64,000 nucleotides of DNA from Notoacmeibacter marinus (GCF_002238045.1 NZ_NBYO01000003.1:496001-560000), one strand, 5' to 3'; counted from the stretch's first letter, positions 1-7,099 are shown. The notes: generated by a model from the sequence alone, not told the origin. A program made the numbers and translations.

Positions 1-127
1 CTTCGATCACCTCGGATCGGTTTAAAAGCGCGCGTGCCGTCGCCGGGCCGGGATCGGCGGCGTCGATGGCGACATGGAACAGGTCGGCTGCTTCCTGACG
101 CAGTTCTTCGACAGTCCGTTTCACCAT
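1..127 (-). CDS. N-terminal fragment of a glycerate 2-kinase-like protein (runs off the window)
   Basis: An open frame reads from ATG at 127-125 leftward off the window edge, giving 42 residues starting MVKRTVEELRQEAADLF. The pattern of an early leucine/arginine-rich helix followed by ATD/AADPG-like residues and a small-residue-rich stretch resembles the N-terminus of the MOFRL/DUF4147 glycerate kinases (GckA, hydroxypyruvate-reductase-annotated), which phosphorylate D-glycerate to 2-phosphoglycerate. An in-frame GTG directly before the ATG is an alternative start. It diverges from folD across about 137 bp. Too little is visible to see catalytic residues, so the family call is tentative, although the frame itself is convincing. 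Confidence 0.45.
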   Translation of the reverse strand, partial: MVKRTVEELRQEAADLFHVAIDAADPGPATARALLNRSEVIE

Positions 128-264
128 CACGCCCGCCCTGCAACCGAATTCTTCGTCAAAAGGTCCAAGGCTCACTGCTTTCCATCGTTCAGGCGGTTGC
201 CGTCACAGGCGTCATCGTGTCATAGCGCCACGGCAACGCCAACAGATCAAGGATGCCACGCCCG

Positions 265-1158
265 ATGACGGCAAAAATCATCGATGGCAAGGCCTTTGCC
301 GCAAATGTCCGTGGTCGCGTCGCCGACCATGTCGCCCGCCTGAAAGAGGTGAACGGGCTGACTCCCGGCCTCGCCGTGGTGCTTGTCGGAGCGGACCCGG
401 CCAGCGAGGTCTATGTCCGAAACAAGGGCAAGCAAACCGTCGCCGCCGGCATGAACTCCTATAAGCACAGACTGCCGGCGGAAACGACGCAGACCGAACT
501 GCTCGGCCTGATCGACAGGCTCAATGCCGACCCGGACGTGCACGGTATTCTGGTGCAGTTGCCCCTGCCCACCCATCTCGACGAAGCCTTGGTGATCAAC
601 GCCATCGCGCCGCAAAAGGATGTCGACGGGTTCCATATCAGCAATGCCGGAAAGCTGGCCACCGGCCAGAAGGCGATGGTGCCGTGCACGCCGCTCGGCT
701 GCCTGATGATGCTGCGCGACACGCTCGGTTCGCTCGCCGGCAAGAATGCTGTTGTGGTGGGGCGCTCCAATATTGTCGGCAAGCCGATGGCGCAGTTGCT
801 GCTGCGCGACAGTTGTACAGTAACGATCGCCCACAGCCGGACCCAGGATCTCGCGACCGTGTGCCGAAATGCCGATATCCTCGTCGTCGCCGTCGGTCGG
901 CCCGAACTCATTACCGGCGATCACATCAAGCAAGGCGCGGTCGTCATCGATGTCGGCATGAATCGCCTGACCAGGGACGACGGCAAGACAAAGCTGGTCG
1001 GCGATGTCGAATTTGCCAGAGCCAGCGAACGCGCGGGCGCGATCACGCCCGTTCCGGGCGGTGTCGGGCCGATGACGATTGCCTGCCTTCTGGCGAACAC
1101 GCTCACCGCGACGTGCCGCGCACATGGGCTGCCCGAACCCGGCGATCTCACACCCTGA
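265..1158 (+). CDS. folD: Bifunctional methylenetetrahydrofolate dehydrogenase / methenyltetrahydrofolate cyclohydrolase FolD
   Basis: FolD interconverts 5,10-methylene-THF, 5,10-methenyl-THF and 10-formyl-THF in the cytosol, using NADP, and feeds purine and formyl-methionine synthesis. The 297-residue protein is of normal family length. It shows the substrate-site segment YVRNKGK (near residue 49), the QLPLP signature, the PCTPLG segment and the Rossmann motif [11 protein letters not shown], ending with the conserved PGGVGPMT. The start at 265 ([11 protein letters not shown]) is preferred because AAGGA at 248-252 sits about 12 nt upstream. An in-frame ATG at 253 would touch that motif. It is a single gene facing the minus-strand operon whose last gene ends at 1171. 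Confidence 0.96.
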   Translation: MTAKIIDGKAFAANVRGRVADHVARLKEVNGLTPGLAVVLVGADPASEVYVRNKGKQTVAAGMNSYKHRLPAETTQTELLGLIDRLNADPDVHGILVQLPLPTHLDEALVINAIAPQKDVDGFHISNAGKLATGQKAMVPCTPLGCLMMLRDTLGSLAGKNAVVVGRSNIVGKPMAQLLLRDSCTVTIAHSRTQDLATVCRNADILVVAVGRPELITGDHIKQGAVVIDVGMNRLTRDDGKTKLVGDVEFARASERAGAITPVPGGVGPMTIACLLANTLTATCRAHGLPEPGDLTP

Positions 1159-1170
1159 GCCTTCACACTC

Positions 1171-2415
1171 TCAAAGGCGGTTCTTGAACGCTTTCAAATC
1201 GTAGCCGGCCTCTTCCAGCGCCGTACGGTCCAGTTCGACGCCGGCAGCGAGGAGCCGCCGGGCCATCAGGTGGTCGCCCGGCGCATTGACCGTTTCCAGT
1301 CCGATGTAGCGCCCATCCCGAAAGCAGTGGACCAAAAAGCCGCCGCGGTCATTGCGACGGACCACCCGGCCGTTAGCACCTGCGGTCAGACCCGCGATCT
1401 GGAGCTTGCGGTCGCCCTGATCGCTCCAGAACCAGGGAAAACCCGAATAGGGCGGATGACCGCCACCACCCTGCCCCTCAGCAAGACGAAGAGCCACGGC
1501 CCGCGCCTGGTCCGTCGCATTCTGGACGGATTCGATCCGCATCCGGCTGTCGCCGAGCGGATGGATAAAGGATGCGCAGTCACCGATGGCGCTGATCGCC
1601 GGATCGGCGGTCTGCAACATCGTGTCGACGACGATCCCGTTCTCGACCGGCAGCCCGGCTTCGCGCGCCAGTTCGTCCCGCGCCGCCACCCCGGCGGCAA
1701 CCAGAACCAGATCGGCCTCCACGCGAGTGCCATCTTTCAGAACAACCCCACCGGTATGGCCGTCGTCACGGTCGATGATCTTGTCGACACCGGCCCCGAG
1801 CCGCAGATCGACGCCGATGGATCGGTGAAATTCGTCGAAATAGGCGCTGGTTTCCGGAGCAATGGCACGCGCCATCACCCGGTCCGCCAGTTCCAGAACG
1901 GTGACGTCCGTGCCAAGCCCTCGCGCCATGGCCGCAAATTCCAGCCCGATGAAGCCGCCGCCGATGATCGCGATATGATCGGCGGCGCCCATCCGCCCAC
2001 GAATATCTTCGGCGTGAGCCAACGTGCGCAGTTCCAGCACACCTTCCAGGTCGATCCCCGGAATCGGCAGCGCGCGGTTGACCGCCCCTGTAGCGAGAAC
2101 GAGATGATCGTAGCGCTGGCGTTCGCCATCGGCGAGCACGATCTCATGGGCTTCGCGATCGATCGCCGCAACGCGCGTCTCGTTGCGCAGAACGATGGCG
2201 TTGTCGTCGAAGAAGGTCTGATTGCGGATCAGAAGGCGGTCTGGATTGCCGTCCTTCATATAGGTCTTGGAGAGCGGCGGCCGCTGATAAGGCAAGCCGG
2301 GCTCATCGCCGAACATGAGGATTTCGCCTGCGAATTTCTCCTGCCGCAGGCTGGCGGCGACCTGCGCACCGGCATGTCCCGAACCCACGATCACGATGGT
2401 CTGCGCGTCGCTCAT
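1171..2415 (-). CDS. FAD-dependent ferredoxin/rubredoxin reductase-like oxidoreductase, distal gene after the bufferin operon
   Basis: This 414-residue pyridine-nucleotide-disulfide-type flavoprotein resembles ferredoxin reductases of the putidaredoxin/rhodocoxin reductase group, which pass electrons from NAD(P)H to small iron-sulfur proteins. Seen directly: the FAD-binding GSGHAG near residue 11, YQRPPLSK near 43, the ATGA turn near 108, a second Rossmann GGGFIGLEFA at 152-161, and the C-terminal FAD motif SAIGDCA near 275. The C-terminal reductase domain contains PWFWSDQ. The ATG at 2415 is chosen because GGAGGTGG precedes it by about nine bases. That ribosome-binding site lies inside the 3' arm of a stable hairpin at 2421-2452. 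It follows doxX by 71 bp on the same strand. Its electron acceptor is not in the window. A role in bufferin or copper biology is inference from position only. Confidence 0.85.
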   Translation of the reverse strand: MSDAQTIVIVGSGHAGAQVAASLRQEKFAGEILMFGDEPGLPYQRPPLSKTYMKDGNPDRLLIRNQTFFDDNAIVLRNETRVAAIDREAHEIVLADGERQRYDHLVLATGAVNRALPIPGIDLEGVLELRTLAHAEDIRGRMGAADHIAIIGGGFIGLEFAAMARGLGTDVTVLELADRVMARAIAPETSAYFDEFHRSIGVDLRLGAGVDKIIDRDDGHTGGVVLKDGTRVEADLVLVAAGVAARDELAREAGLPVENGIVVDTMLQTADPAISAIGDCASFIHPLGDSRMRIESVQNATDQARAVALRLAEGQGGGGHPPYSGFPWFWSDQGDRKLQIAGLTAGANGRVVRRNDRGGFLVHCFRDGRYIGLETVNAPGDHLMARRLLAAGVELDRTALEEAGYDLKAFKNRL

Positions 2416-2420
2416 GAATA

Positions 2421-2452
2421 AAGCCACCTCCGATGTTCGATGGAGGTGGCTT
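2421..2452 (-). terminator. Hairpin after doxX whose 3' arm carries the ribosome-binding site of the FAD oxidoreductase
   Basis: On the minus strand an 11-bp perfect stem (2442-2452 pairing with 2421-2431) encloses a 10-nt loop and is followed by TATTC and then the ATG of the oxidoreductase gene. The 3' arm reads GGAGGTGGCTT and so includes the Shine-Dalgarno sequence. It looks like an intrinsic terminator of the bufA-bufB-bufC-doxX unit that also masks translation initiation of the next gene. The U-tract is short, so read-through is likely. Confidence 0.65.
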
Positions 2453-2486
2453 AACGGCTTTGCCGAAGGTCGACAATGGCACCGGT

Positions 2487-2975
2487 CTAGTGAGCGTAAG
2501 AGCGCCCTCCACCGGCTTTTTCGTCCCCGATCCAACGGCCGAGAAGGCGGTCGAGGCTGATCTGACCGGCACCATAAACAACCAGCGCCAGCGCCATGGC
2601 GGCCCATGGCAGATGGAAATTTGCCCAGGCGGACGGCACGGTAAGCTGGATGATCGCCGTCATGAAGAGCAAGCCGAGTGCCGAGAAGCGAGTCATCAGG
2701 CCCAGAACCAGAAGCACCGGCAACAGGATTTCGAAGATACCGGACATCCACGCCATCAGCGATGGAAAGGGATACGGCACTGCCGCACCGAAAATGTGCA
2801 GCCGGAACTCATGGGTAAAGAGCAGCGTCGTGGTGTCGGACAGCTGACCGAACCCGTCCCATTTGGTCAGGCCGGATTTGAAGAAGGGCACAGCGAGCGC
2901 GAACCGCAGGGCAAGCAACGCCACCGGTTCGAAAAAGAGAGCGATTGCGTTCAGGCGTTCGGAAAGGCCATTCAT
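2487..2975 (-). CDS. DoxX family membrane protein of the bufferin operon (BufD/GigD-like)
   Basis: A 162-residue integral membrane protein of the DoxX family with about four hydrophobic segments (near residues 18-36, 62-98 with a break, 100-120 and 123-140). The family signature is visible: LRFALAVPFFKSGLTKW near the N-terminus and the segment RFSALGLLFMTAIIQL. DoxX proteins often accompany MNIO/bufferin genes and are the fourth gene of the Caulobacter gigABCD operon, where their biochemical role is unclear; quinone-linked redox functions have been proposed for relatives. Here it starts 16 bp after bufC and is followed by a terminator-like hairpin. The membrane family is certain; the function is inferred from operon context. 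Confidence 0.88.
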   Translation of the reverse strand: MNGLSERLNAIALFFEPVALLALRFALAVPFFKSGLTKWDGFGQLSDTTTLLFTHEFRLHIFGAAVPYPFPSLMAWMSGIFEILLPVLLVLGLMTRFSALGLLFMTAIIQLTVPSAWANFHLPWAAMALALVVYGAGQISLDRLLGRWIGDEKAGGGRSYAH

Positions 2976-2991
2976 GATGTGTCCTCCTCGG

Positions 2992-3762
2992 TCAGTTCGT
3001 CAGGGTGAGTGCGCCGGCTTCGGTCAGGCGAAGAAGCGTGGCGCCGAAATCGAACGATGAATCGGCTTCGAACGCCGCCATCGCCGCGTCTTCCAGTCCA
3101 CGTCCATCGAGCAGCGCGCTTGCGAACCCCATTTCGGCGTCGGACAGGAACGTCAGTGAAACCGCCTCCTCCCGACGGGTCAGAAGTACGTTCTGCGAAC
3201 CTCTTTCGGTGAGCGGCGCAACTGTCTCATCCTGATGGGCGATCCAGATCGACCCGACCGGATGGGACGACGCCAGAAGGCGGCTTGCCGGATGCTTTGC
3301 GATAGTCGCGAGAACAGCGGCATCGGCAAGGTCCAGCGCCTGAAGATCGGCGATTTGCAGGATCACGGCATCGGCCGCGTGATAGGCTTCGCCGAGCAGC
3401 CATTCCAGCCTTGCGACATCCGGCAGATAGGCGAGATGCCGCGCCGCCTCGACGTCGCCGAGAAACGACGGAAACGCTTCTCCGTAAGAGAACATCAGCG
3501 GCGAGGTCGGCCGGTGCTGTGCGGTAAACTGCGCTGCGACGAAGGCGAAGAACTCGTCGCCGACCAGCCGCCGCGTGACCGGATAACGCTGCTCCAGTGC
3601 ACGGTGAAGACTGCTATTCAGATTGTTGCGATAGATAGCGAAACGCCGCCCATCGGCGCGTCCGTCCGCCGTTCGCATATTGGCAGGGATGCTCGTTGCA
3701 TCCGCCGGCAAGCAGGATAGAAGCTCGGCCTGCGCGGCGTCCGTATCGGAAAGCGCGATCAT
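2992..3762 (-). CDS. bufC: BufC-type DUF2063 partner protein of the MNIO enzyme
   Basis: A 256-residue soluble protein with the N-terminal DUF2063 (HvfC/BufC) domain. The hallmark RFAIYRNNLNSSLHRALEQRYP lies near residues 40-61, followed by FSYGEAFPSFL and YLPDVARLEWLLGEAYHA. The family was first annotated as putative DNA-binding, but in RiPP clusters such proteins bind the precursor and work with the MNIO (DUF692) enzyme as its partner. The C-terminal half is more variable, as usual. The start ATG overlaps the bufB stop by four bases (ATGA at 3759-3762), which points to coupled translation and a stoichiometric BufB-BufC complex. Confidence 0.92.
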   Translation of the reverse strand: MIALSDTDAAQAELLSCLPADATSIPANMRTADGRADGRRFAIYRNNLNSSLHRALEQRYPVTRRLVGDEFFAFVAAQFTAQHRPTSPLMFSYGEAFPSFLGDVEAARHLAYLPDVARLEWLLGEAYHAADAVILQIADLQALDLADAAVLATIAKHPASRLLASSHPVGSIWIAHQDETVAPLTERGSQNVLLTRREEAVSLTFLSDAEMGFASALLDGRGLEDAAMAAFEADSSFDFGATLLRLTEAGALTLTN

Positions 3763-4643
3763 TGCGCGGCCTCCACAGAGGCGCTGACGAAATCGGCCAT
3801 GATCGCATCGGCCATCCGCGCCTCGGCGAACAGCGTTTCGAAGTCGGGCACGTCATTGTCCCATTCGATCAAGGTCGCAACGGGACCGAGCCGGCTCAAG
3901 GCATGGCGGTAGAGGCCGAACACGTCCTTCGAAACATTGCGGTCATGGGTGTCGACCAGAACGCGCTGGCCTGCCTCGTCCTCTATTTCCTCGTGGCCGG
4001 CCAGATGGATTTCACCGACGAACTGCACCGGGAAGCGGTCGATATAGGCAACGGGATCGAAGCCGTGATTGGTGCAGGTGACCATGACATTGTTGACGTC
4101 GAAGAGCAGACCACAGCCGGTGCGCTCGGCGATTCGTCTGAGAAATTCGGTTTCTTCGATCGTGGATTCTTCGAACAGCAGATAGGTCGAGGGGTTTTCG
4201 AGCAGCATCTGGCGGCCGAGCGTCTGTTGTACTTCATCGACATGGGATGCGACCCGGTCGAGCGTGGCATTGGTGTAGGGTAACGGCAGCAAGTCGTTCA
4301 GGAACTGATCCTGATGCGTCGACCAGGCGAGATGCTCGGAAAAACTGGCCGGACGGTAGCGATCCAGCAGATGTCGCAGGCGCGTCAGATGCGCTTTGTC
4401 GAGCGGTCCGGCGCCACCGATGGACAGGCCGACCCCATGAATGGAAAGCGGATAGCGCTCTGCCATTTCCTCAAGAAAGCGGTGCGGCGCACCACCCTCG
4501 CCCATATAGTTCTCGGCATGGATTTCGACGAAACCAAGATCGGGGTTCTGGTCCAGAATATCCGTGCGGTGCTCGGCCTTCAGGCCGATGCCGGCCCGTG
4601 CGGGAAGCTGGCTTGGCGTGAACGAAGGCGATGTGTTGGGCAT
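3759..4643 (-). CDS. bufB: BufB, multinuclear non-heme iron oxidase (MNIO, DUF692) that modifies the bufferin precursor
   Basis: This 294-residue TIM-barrel enzyme belongs to the DUF692/MNIO family. Related BufB enzymes convert cysteines of the bufferin precursor into copper-binding 5-thiooxazoles. The metal-ligand landmarks are all present in order: FVEIHAENYMGEGG (about residue 38), SIHGVGLSIGG (about 67), FSEHLAWS (about 101), LLENPSTYL (about 147), LLFDVNNV (about 179), IHLAGHEE (about 213), VDTHD (about 230) and LIEWDND (about 258). It starts 85 bp after bufA, beyond a hairpin, and overlaps bufC. Length and motif order match functional family members, so the active site appears intact. 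Confidence 0.94.
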   Translation of the reverse strand: MPNTSPSFTPSQLPARAGIGLKAEHRTDILDQNPDLGFVEIHAENYMGEGGAPHRFLEEMAERYPLSIHGVGLSIGGAGPLDKAHLTRLRHLLDRYRPASFSEHLAWSTHQDQFLNDLLPLPYTNATLDRVASHVDEVQQTLGRQMLLENPSTYLLFEESTIEETEFLRRIAERTGCGLLFDVNNVMVTCTNHGFDPVAYIDRFPVQFVGEIHLAGHEEIEDEAGQRVLVDTHDRNVSKDVFGLYRHALSRLGPVATLIEWDNDVPDFETLFAEARMADAIMADFVSASVEAAQ

Positions 4644-4678
4644 GGGTCTGCTCCCGCGCGGAAAATAGGAATGGAAGA

Positions 4679-4716
4679 GAACCGGCGGCGAAGAGAAGGG
4701 ACCTTACCGCCGGTTC
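4679..4716 (-). terminator. Hairpin between bufA and bufB, probable attenuator
   Basis: On the minus strand GAACCGGCGG (4707-4716) pairs perfectly with CCGCCGGTTC (4679-4688), giving a 10-bp GC-rich stem with an 18-nt loop. It lies 12 nt after the bufA stop codon and 35 nt before the bufB start. The downstream sequence is pyrimidine-rich but has no continuous U-run, so partial termination or mRNA 3'-end protection is more likely than full termination. Either would raise the ratio of precursor peptide to its modifying enzyme. Confidence 0.6.
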
Positions 4717-4728
4717 GGAACTGGGCGC

Positions 4729-5034
4729 TTAGCCCTTGTTCATGCCAGGTACGTCCCGGTCGAGCGCGGTGAGCGAACCGGTCCGGTCGCCCGGCAGTTC
4801 CATCGTCTCGCAGGTGCCGGCTGGCACATACGTCCAGGCATTGCCCTGATAGTCGACGGTGGACGTGCCCGCGCAGCTGGTGCCGGGGCCAGCGGCGCAA
4901 TCATTCTGGCCGGCCAGGGAAACGCCGTAGCATTTTACCTTCTCCTGCGCCTGGGCGGGCGTGGCAATGGCTGCAGCCGAGAGAGCGGTTGCCAGGGAGC
5001 CGGCGAGAGCGATGCTGAAGTTGCGACGGTTCAT
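4729..5034 (-). CDS. bufA1: BufA1-type bufferin precursor (DUF2282, copper-binding RiPP)
   Basis: A 101-residue exported peptide of the DUF2282/BufA1 (GigA) family. A hydrophobic signal peptide spans residues 1-29, ending AQA before Q30. The core has four cysteines, C35 (KCYG), C46 (NDC), C54 (SCAG) and C75 (GTC), with the family-typical stretch [20 protein letters not shown]. In characterised bufferins, MNIO-catalysed thiooxazoles formed from cysteines allow copper chelation in the periplasm. ATG at 5034 is chosen over an upstream in-frame TTG because GGAGG lies nine bases before it. The N-terminus reads NRRNF, a twin-arginine-like pattern unusual for a family normally described as Sec-exported. 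First gene of the operon, with a SigF-type promoter at 5098-5123. Confidence 0.92.
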   Translation of the reverse strand: MNRRNFSIALAGSLATALSAAAIATPAQAQEKVKCYGVSLAGQNDCAAGPGTSCAGTSTVDYQGNAWTYVPAGTCETMELPGDRTGSLTALDRDVPGMNKG

Positions 5035-5097
5035 GGTGGATACCTCCAAAGAGTCCGATTGGGTTTTTGAACGGCATCACGCCATCCATGGTCAAAC

Positions 5098-5123
5098 ATC
5101 GGGAGCGATCGGAAGGGCGTTAC
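5098..5123 (-). promoter_or_regulatory. SigF-type ECF promoter of the bufferin operon
   Basis: On the minus strand GTAACG (5123-5118) is followed after exactly 16 nt by CGATGT (5101-5096). This matches in pattern and spacing the Caulobacter SigF promoter, remembered as GTAACC-16 nt-CGAA. It would start transcription near 5090, giving a leader of roughly 55 nt before the bufA ATG. The divergent promoter at 5194-5219 has the same layout, which supports both. Confidence 0.65.
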
Positions 5124-5193
5124 ACGGCTCACGATTTCGTGATCGAAACGTGATCGGAAAGGCTGTAGGTTTTCAAAACTCTGCCCCTGTTCT

Positions 5194-5219
5194 GTAACAT
5201 TGGCGGAGGTCGCCTCGAA
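5194..5219 (+). promoter_or_regulatory. SigF-type promoter of sigF-nrsF (autoregulation)
   Basis: GTAACA (5194-5199), a 16-nt spacer and CGAA (5216-5219) match the Caulobacter SigF consensus closely and sit directly upstream of the sigma factor gene. Transcription would begin about 5226, only a few bases before the ATG codons at 5229 and 5235, so the mRNA from this promoter would be leaderless or nearly so. The AGGA at 5221-5224 could act as ribosome-binding site only on transcripts started further upstream. Confidence 0.65.
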
Positions 5220-5228
5220 TAGGATGTC

Positions 5229-5786
5229 ATGCAGATGACCGCACCGCCTTCAACGCCAGATCTCGACGGGCTTTTCACTGCAGGGCTCGAAGGCGACCGG
5301 ATCGCCTATCAACGCTTTCTGGACGAGGTCGCCCGAACGATGCGCGCGTTCCTTCGCAAGAAAATGGCGGGCGGCGGCACCGCGGATGTGGAGGATGTCG
5401 TGCAGGACGTTCTGATCGCCGTTCATACCAAGCGTCATAGCTGGCGGCCGGACAAACCGGTGGCGGCCTGGCTGTTCGCCATTGCCCGTTACAAAGCGAT
5501 CGATCACTGGCGTTCGCAATCGCGCCACTCTCATCTCGATATCGCGGATTTCGAAAGCGTTCTCAGCGACAACCAGTCCGAGCCGGTGATTCTGGATCAT
5601 GAACTCGAGCGTGCCGTCGGTGCGCTTTCCGGCCGTTCCCGCGAGGTCGTTTCGGAGATCTCACTGAAGGGACAGAGCATTTCCGACACCGCCAAGACCC
5701 TCGGCATGAGCGAGGGCGCGGTGCGTGTCGCCTTCCACCGGGGTTTGTCGGCGCTGAACGCGCGTTTCAAGGACAGCGAGAAATGA
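5229..5786 (+). CDS. sigF: SigF-type ECF RNA polymerase sigma factor
   Basis: A 185-residue extracytoplasmic-function sigma factor. Region 2 contains the core-binding and -10 recognition segment VEDVVQDVLIAVHTK followed by AWLFAIARYKAIDHWRSQSR (about residues 56-95). Region 4 has the helix-turn-helix GQSISDTAKTLGMSEGAVRVAFHRGL (about 149-174). It is followed by an NrsF-type anti-sigma gene with a four-base ATGA overlap and diverges from the bufferin operon, exactly as sigF-nrsF accompanies gigABCD in Caulobacter, where the pair responds to heavy metals and oxidants. A promoter with its own consensus precedes it, so positive autoregulation is expected. ATG at 5235 is an alternative start. Confidence 0.9.
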   Translation: MQMTAPPSTPDLDGLFTAGLEGDRIAYQRFLDEVARTMRAFLRKKMAGGGTADVEDVVQDVLIAVHTKRHSWRPDKPVAAWLFAIARYKAIDHWRSQSRHSHLDIADFESVLSDNQSEPVILDHELERAVGALSGRSREVVSEISLKGQSISDTAKTLGMSEGAVRVAFHRGLSALNARFKDSEK

Positions 5787-6421
5787 AAACCAGTCAGCTT
5801 ATCGATCAGCTCAGCGCCGAAGCGAGCACCCATCCACCCAAGCGCCCCCTTTCCTGGCCTGTCGCGCTGGGTCTGGCGGTCGCCGTCGGCGCCGTGTTGA
5901 TGTTCGCTCTTTTCGACGTACGGGCCGACCTTCCCGATGTCGCCATGTATTACGGTTTTCTGCTGAAGCCGATCGTCGCCGCCCTGCTGGCCATTCCGGC
6001 CATCCGGCTGATTATGGACGTTTCCGAGCCGACCAGCGAGCCGACCCGACATCTACCATGGCTCGCCGTGGGCTTCGTCGTGCTGGCCATCGGCATAGCC
6101 TTGGAAATGATGATCGTTTCACCGGCGAACTGGTCCGCCCGGCTGATGGGCGATAACCCGGCGGCCTGTGCGGCGTCCGTTTTCCTGATCGCCCTTCCGA
6201 TCCTGAGCATGGTGATCTTCGCGATCCGCCAGCGCGCCACCGTCCGGCCGGTCATGGCCGGCGCATTGGCCGGGCTCTTCGGCGGCGCGGTATCGACCTT
6301 CCTCTACGCCGCCCACTGCCCGGACGATTCGCCCTTCTTTCTGGCAATCTGGTACGGCATTGCGATTCTTGCGCTGATTGGCACCGGCGCATTGGCCGGA
6401 CGGCTGTTCCTGCGCTGGTGA
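5783..6421 (+). CDS. nrsF: NrsF-type membrane anti-sigma factor (DUF1109)
   Basis: A 212-residue inner-membrane protein with about six hydrophobic segments (near residues 25-44, 57-75, 92-112, 128-147, 155-175 and 185-207). NrsF holds SigF inactive at the membrane and releases it under metal or oxidative stress. Two cysteines, C129 (in NPAACAAS) and C179 (in AAHCPDDS), fall at almost the same positions as the two conserved sensory cysteines of Caulobacter NrsF. It overlaps sigF by ATGA, so sigma and anti-sigma are made together. No other DUF1109 copy is in the window. Confidence 0.87.
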   Translation: MKTSQLIDQLSAEASTHPPKRPLSWPVALGLAVAVGAVLMFALFDVRADLPDVAMYYGFLLKPIVAALLAIPAIRLIMDVSEPTSEPTRHLPWLAVGFVVLAIGIALEMMIVSPANWSARLMGDNPAACAASVFLIALPILSMVIFAIRQRATVRPVMAGALAGLFGGAVSTFLYAAHCPDDSPFFLAIWYGIAILALIGTGALAGRLFLRW

Positions 6422-6436
6422 GCGGCGATACCGCGC

Positions 6437-7099
6437 TTAGTCCGCGTCGGGCTGGTTGGCCGGCAACGCCCTTTCGAACTCTTCGCGTTCGAGACATGTT
6501 TCGACGATCCGACGAATGGTCGGATACGGCCTTTCATCGACATCGAATCGGCGATTGTTGACCGATTGCGCCACTAGGCAAAGATCGGCCATCGTCACCT
6601 GGTCGCCGTGACAGAACCTGCCGGTTTCCGTTTCGCCCGCCAGACGGCGCTCCAGCGCGGAATATTCCACTGCAACCCAGTGGCGGAACCAATCGGCGAC
6701 CGCCTCGTCATCGGCATCGAACTGGCTGCGCAAGCGTTTCAGGACACGCAGATTGTTCAGCGGGTGAATATCGAGCGCCACCGCGTAAGACAGCGTACGG
6801 ACCCGCGCCCGCGCCAGCGGCTCCTGCGGCAGAAGCGGCGGCTCCGGATGGGTCTCGTCGAGCCATTCGATGATGGCAAGCGACTGGCTGAGATGGCTAC
6901 CGTCGGGCAGTTGCAGCGTCGGCACGGCGCCTTGCGCATTGCGTTGAAGATAGCCTTCGGAGCGCTGCTCGCCCGAACGTAGATTATAGGTGACCTGGTC
7001 GTAAGGCAGGTCCTTCAGATTGAGCGCGATGCGGGTGCGAAAGCTGGTGGACGAACGAAAATAGCCGTGCAGCACATAGTCGGCGTTCCGTCCAGCCAT
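6437..7099 (-). CDS. maiA: Zeta-class glutathione S-transferase, maleylacetoacetate isomerase
   Basis: A 220-residue GST with N-terminal thioredoxin-like and C-terminal helical domains. MaiA isomerises maleylacetoacetate to fumarylacetoacetate in tyrosine/homogentisate breakdown, using glutathione. The zeta-class signature is seen as YFRSSTSFRTRIALNLK (about residues 10-26), where the usual Cys is Thr, plus GAVPTLQLPDG and SLAIIEWLDE for glutathione binding, and DIHPLNNLRVLKRL in the second domain. The start at 7099 is chosen because AGAGGA lies five bases upstream. It converges with nrsF (16 bp apart). No other homogentisate genes are nearby, so the exact substrate is inferred from the family. 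Confidence 0.85.
   Translation of the reverse strand: MAGRNADYVLHGYFRSSTSFRTRIALNLKDLPYDQVTYNLRSGEQRSEGYLQRNAQGAVPTLQLPDGSHLSQSLAIIEWLDETHPEPPLLPQEPLARARVRTLSYAVALDIHPLNNLRVLKRLRSQFDADDEAVADWFRHWVAVEYSALERRLAGETETGRFCHGDQVTMADLCLVAQSVNNRRFDVDERPYPTIRRIVETCLEREEFERALPANQPDAD

Noticed and set aside
5035-5049. Upstream TTG start for bufA giving five extra residues.
   Set aside because: The TTG falls within the ribosome-binding region (GGAGG) of the ATG at 5034, which also begins a standard signal peptide.
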